The position numbers and the translations under genes were made by a program. The notes under the pieces were generated by a model that was not told the DNA's origin, did no database searches, and saw nothing but the letters and a program-made list of their open reading frames with translations. DNA of 6,236 nt from JBGPFS01 sp041483455 (GTDB lineage: Bacteria > Chloroflexota > Limnocylindria > Limnocylindrales > CSP1-4), in assembly GCA_041483455.1 (NCBI GenBank), contig JBGPFS010000154.1, forward strand, positions 1 through 6,236, given 5' to 3'. Position 1 is the first letter of the stretch, and each line of letters opens with the position of its first letter. Positions 6,151-6,236 of this stretch are shown here, piece after piece.

Positions 6151-6156
6151 AGGAGG
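6151..6156 (+). promoter_or_regulatory. Shine-Dalgarno for the third pilin gene
   Basis: AGGAGG lies 11 nt before the ATG at 6168, slightly long spacing but full complementarity. It supports that start for the truncated gene. Confidence 0.75.
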
Positions 6157-6167
6157 CACTCGCCCGG

Positions 6168-6236
6168 ATGAACGTCATCGGACTCATCCTCTCATCGCTC
6201 CATCGAGACGAGGACGGCCAGGGCCTCGCCGAATAC
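6168..6236 (+). CDS. Flp family type IVb pilin precursor, N-terminal part (3' end outside window)
   Basis: Only the first 23 codons are present. They give a leader MNVIGLILSSLHRDEDG followed by QGLAEY, where the window ends. The leader is 17 residues, like that of the pilin at 5741, and the predicted cut is after the glycine of DEDG, with Glu-Tyr at mature positions 5-6. The segment HRDEDGQGLAEY is identical in protein to the previous pilin, while several codons differ synonymously (for example CAT/CAC and TAC kept, GAA/GAG), so the copies are not a very recent duplication. It has its own promoter-like element and Shine-Dalgarno. The hydrophobic helix and tail lie beyond the edge, so it cannot be told whether it is a second major pilin or a variant subunit. 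Confidence 0.85.
   Translation, partial: MNVIGLILSSLHRDEDGQGLAEY

Noticed and set aside
5767..6171. 134-codon + strand ORF across the pilin and spacer in another frame
   Set aside because: It is out of frame with a clear Flp pilin, and its product is Arg/Pro/His-rich with no motif or ribosome site.

Overview
The window is very GC-rich (roughly 70% or more by eye), densely packed, and coded entirely on the + strand. The GC-rich codon choice, GTG starts, 4-bp start/stop overlaps, soluble DegS-like histidine kinases and Flp-type pilins carrying an 'HRDEDGQGLAEYALILAL' signature suggest a Chloroflexota bacterium, perhaps of the Limnocylindria type. A high-GC actinobacterium is the main alternative. 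The lineage call is inference; no marker gene is present.

Layout. (1) Positions 2-2409 hold two tandem, related polytopic membrane glycosyltransferases (ArnT/PMT-like, GT-C fold). The first is cut by the left edge, and the two overlap by GTGA. (2) Positions 2436-5463 hold a signalling cassette. It comprises a cytoplasmic DegS/NarX-family histidine kinase with complete catalytic boxes and a NarL/LuxR-type response regulator (ATGA overlap). Eight bases later comes a second kinase-like protein that keeps the phospho-accepting histidine region but has lost the recognisable ATP-binding boxes. A TATACT element just before the first kinase may be a leaderless promoter. (3) Positions 5460-6236 hold three small Flp/type IVb prepilin genes. 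The first, 50 codons long, overlaps the pseudokinase stop by GTGA. The second has a strong Shine-Dalgarno. The third is cut off at the right edge just after its Glu-Tyr motif and has a consensus TTGACA -35 box. The spacer between pilins 2 and 3 (5912-6167) holds a strong hairpin, a smaller hairpin, the promoter and a hairpin in the predicted leader.

Working together. The tight spacing and paralogy suggest a signalling module (kinase, regulator, phosphotransfer-competent pseudokinase) read together with a minor pilin-like protein and placed directly before two Flp pilin genes with their own translation signals. The simplest hypothesis is that it controls a Tad/Flp pilus, with the second kinase tuning phosphate flow instead of making phosphate itself. 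The glycosyltransferases may be incidental neighbours or may modify surface polymers or pili. No RNA genes, CRISPR arrays, insertion sequences or integration sites were seen.
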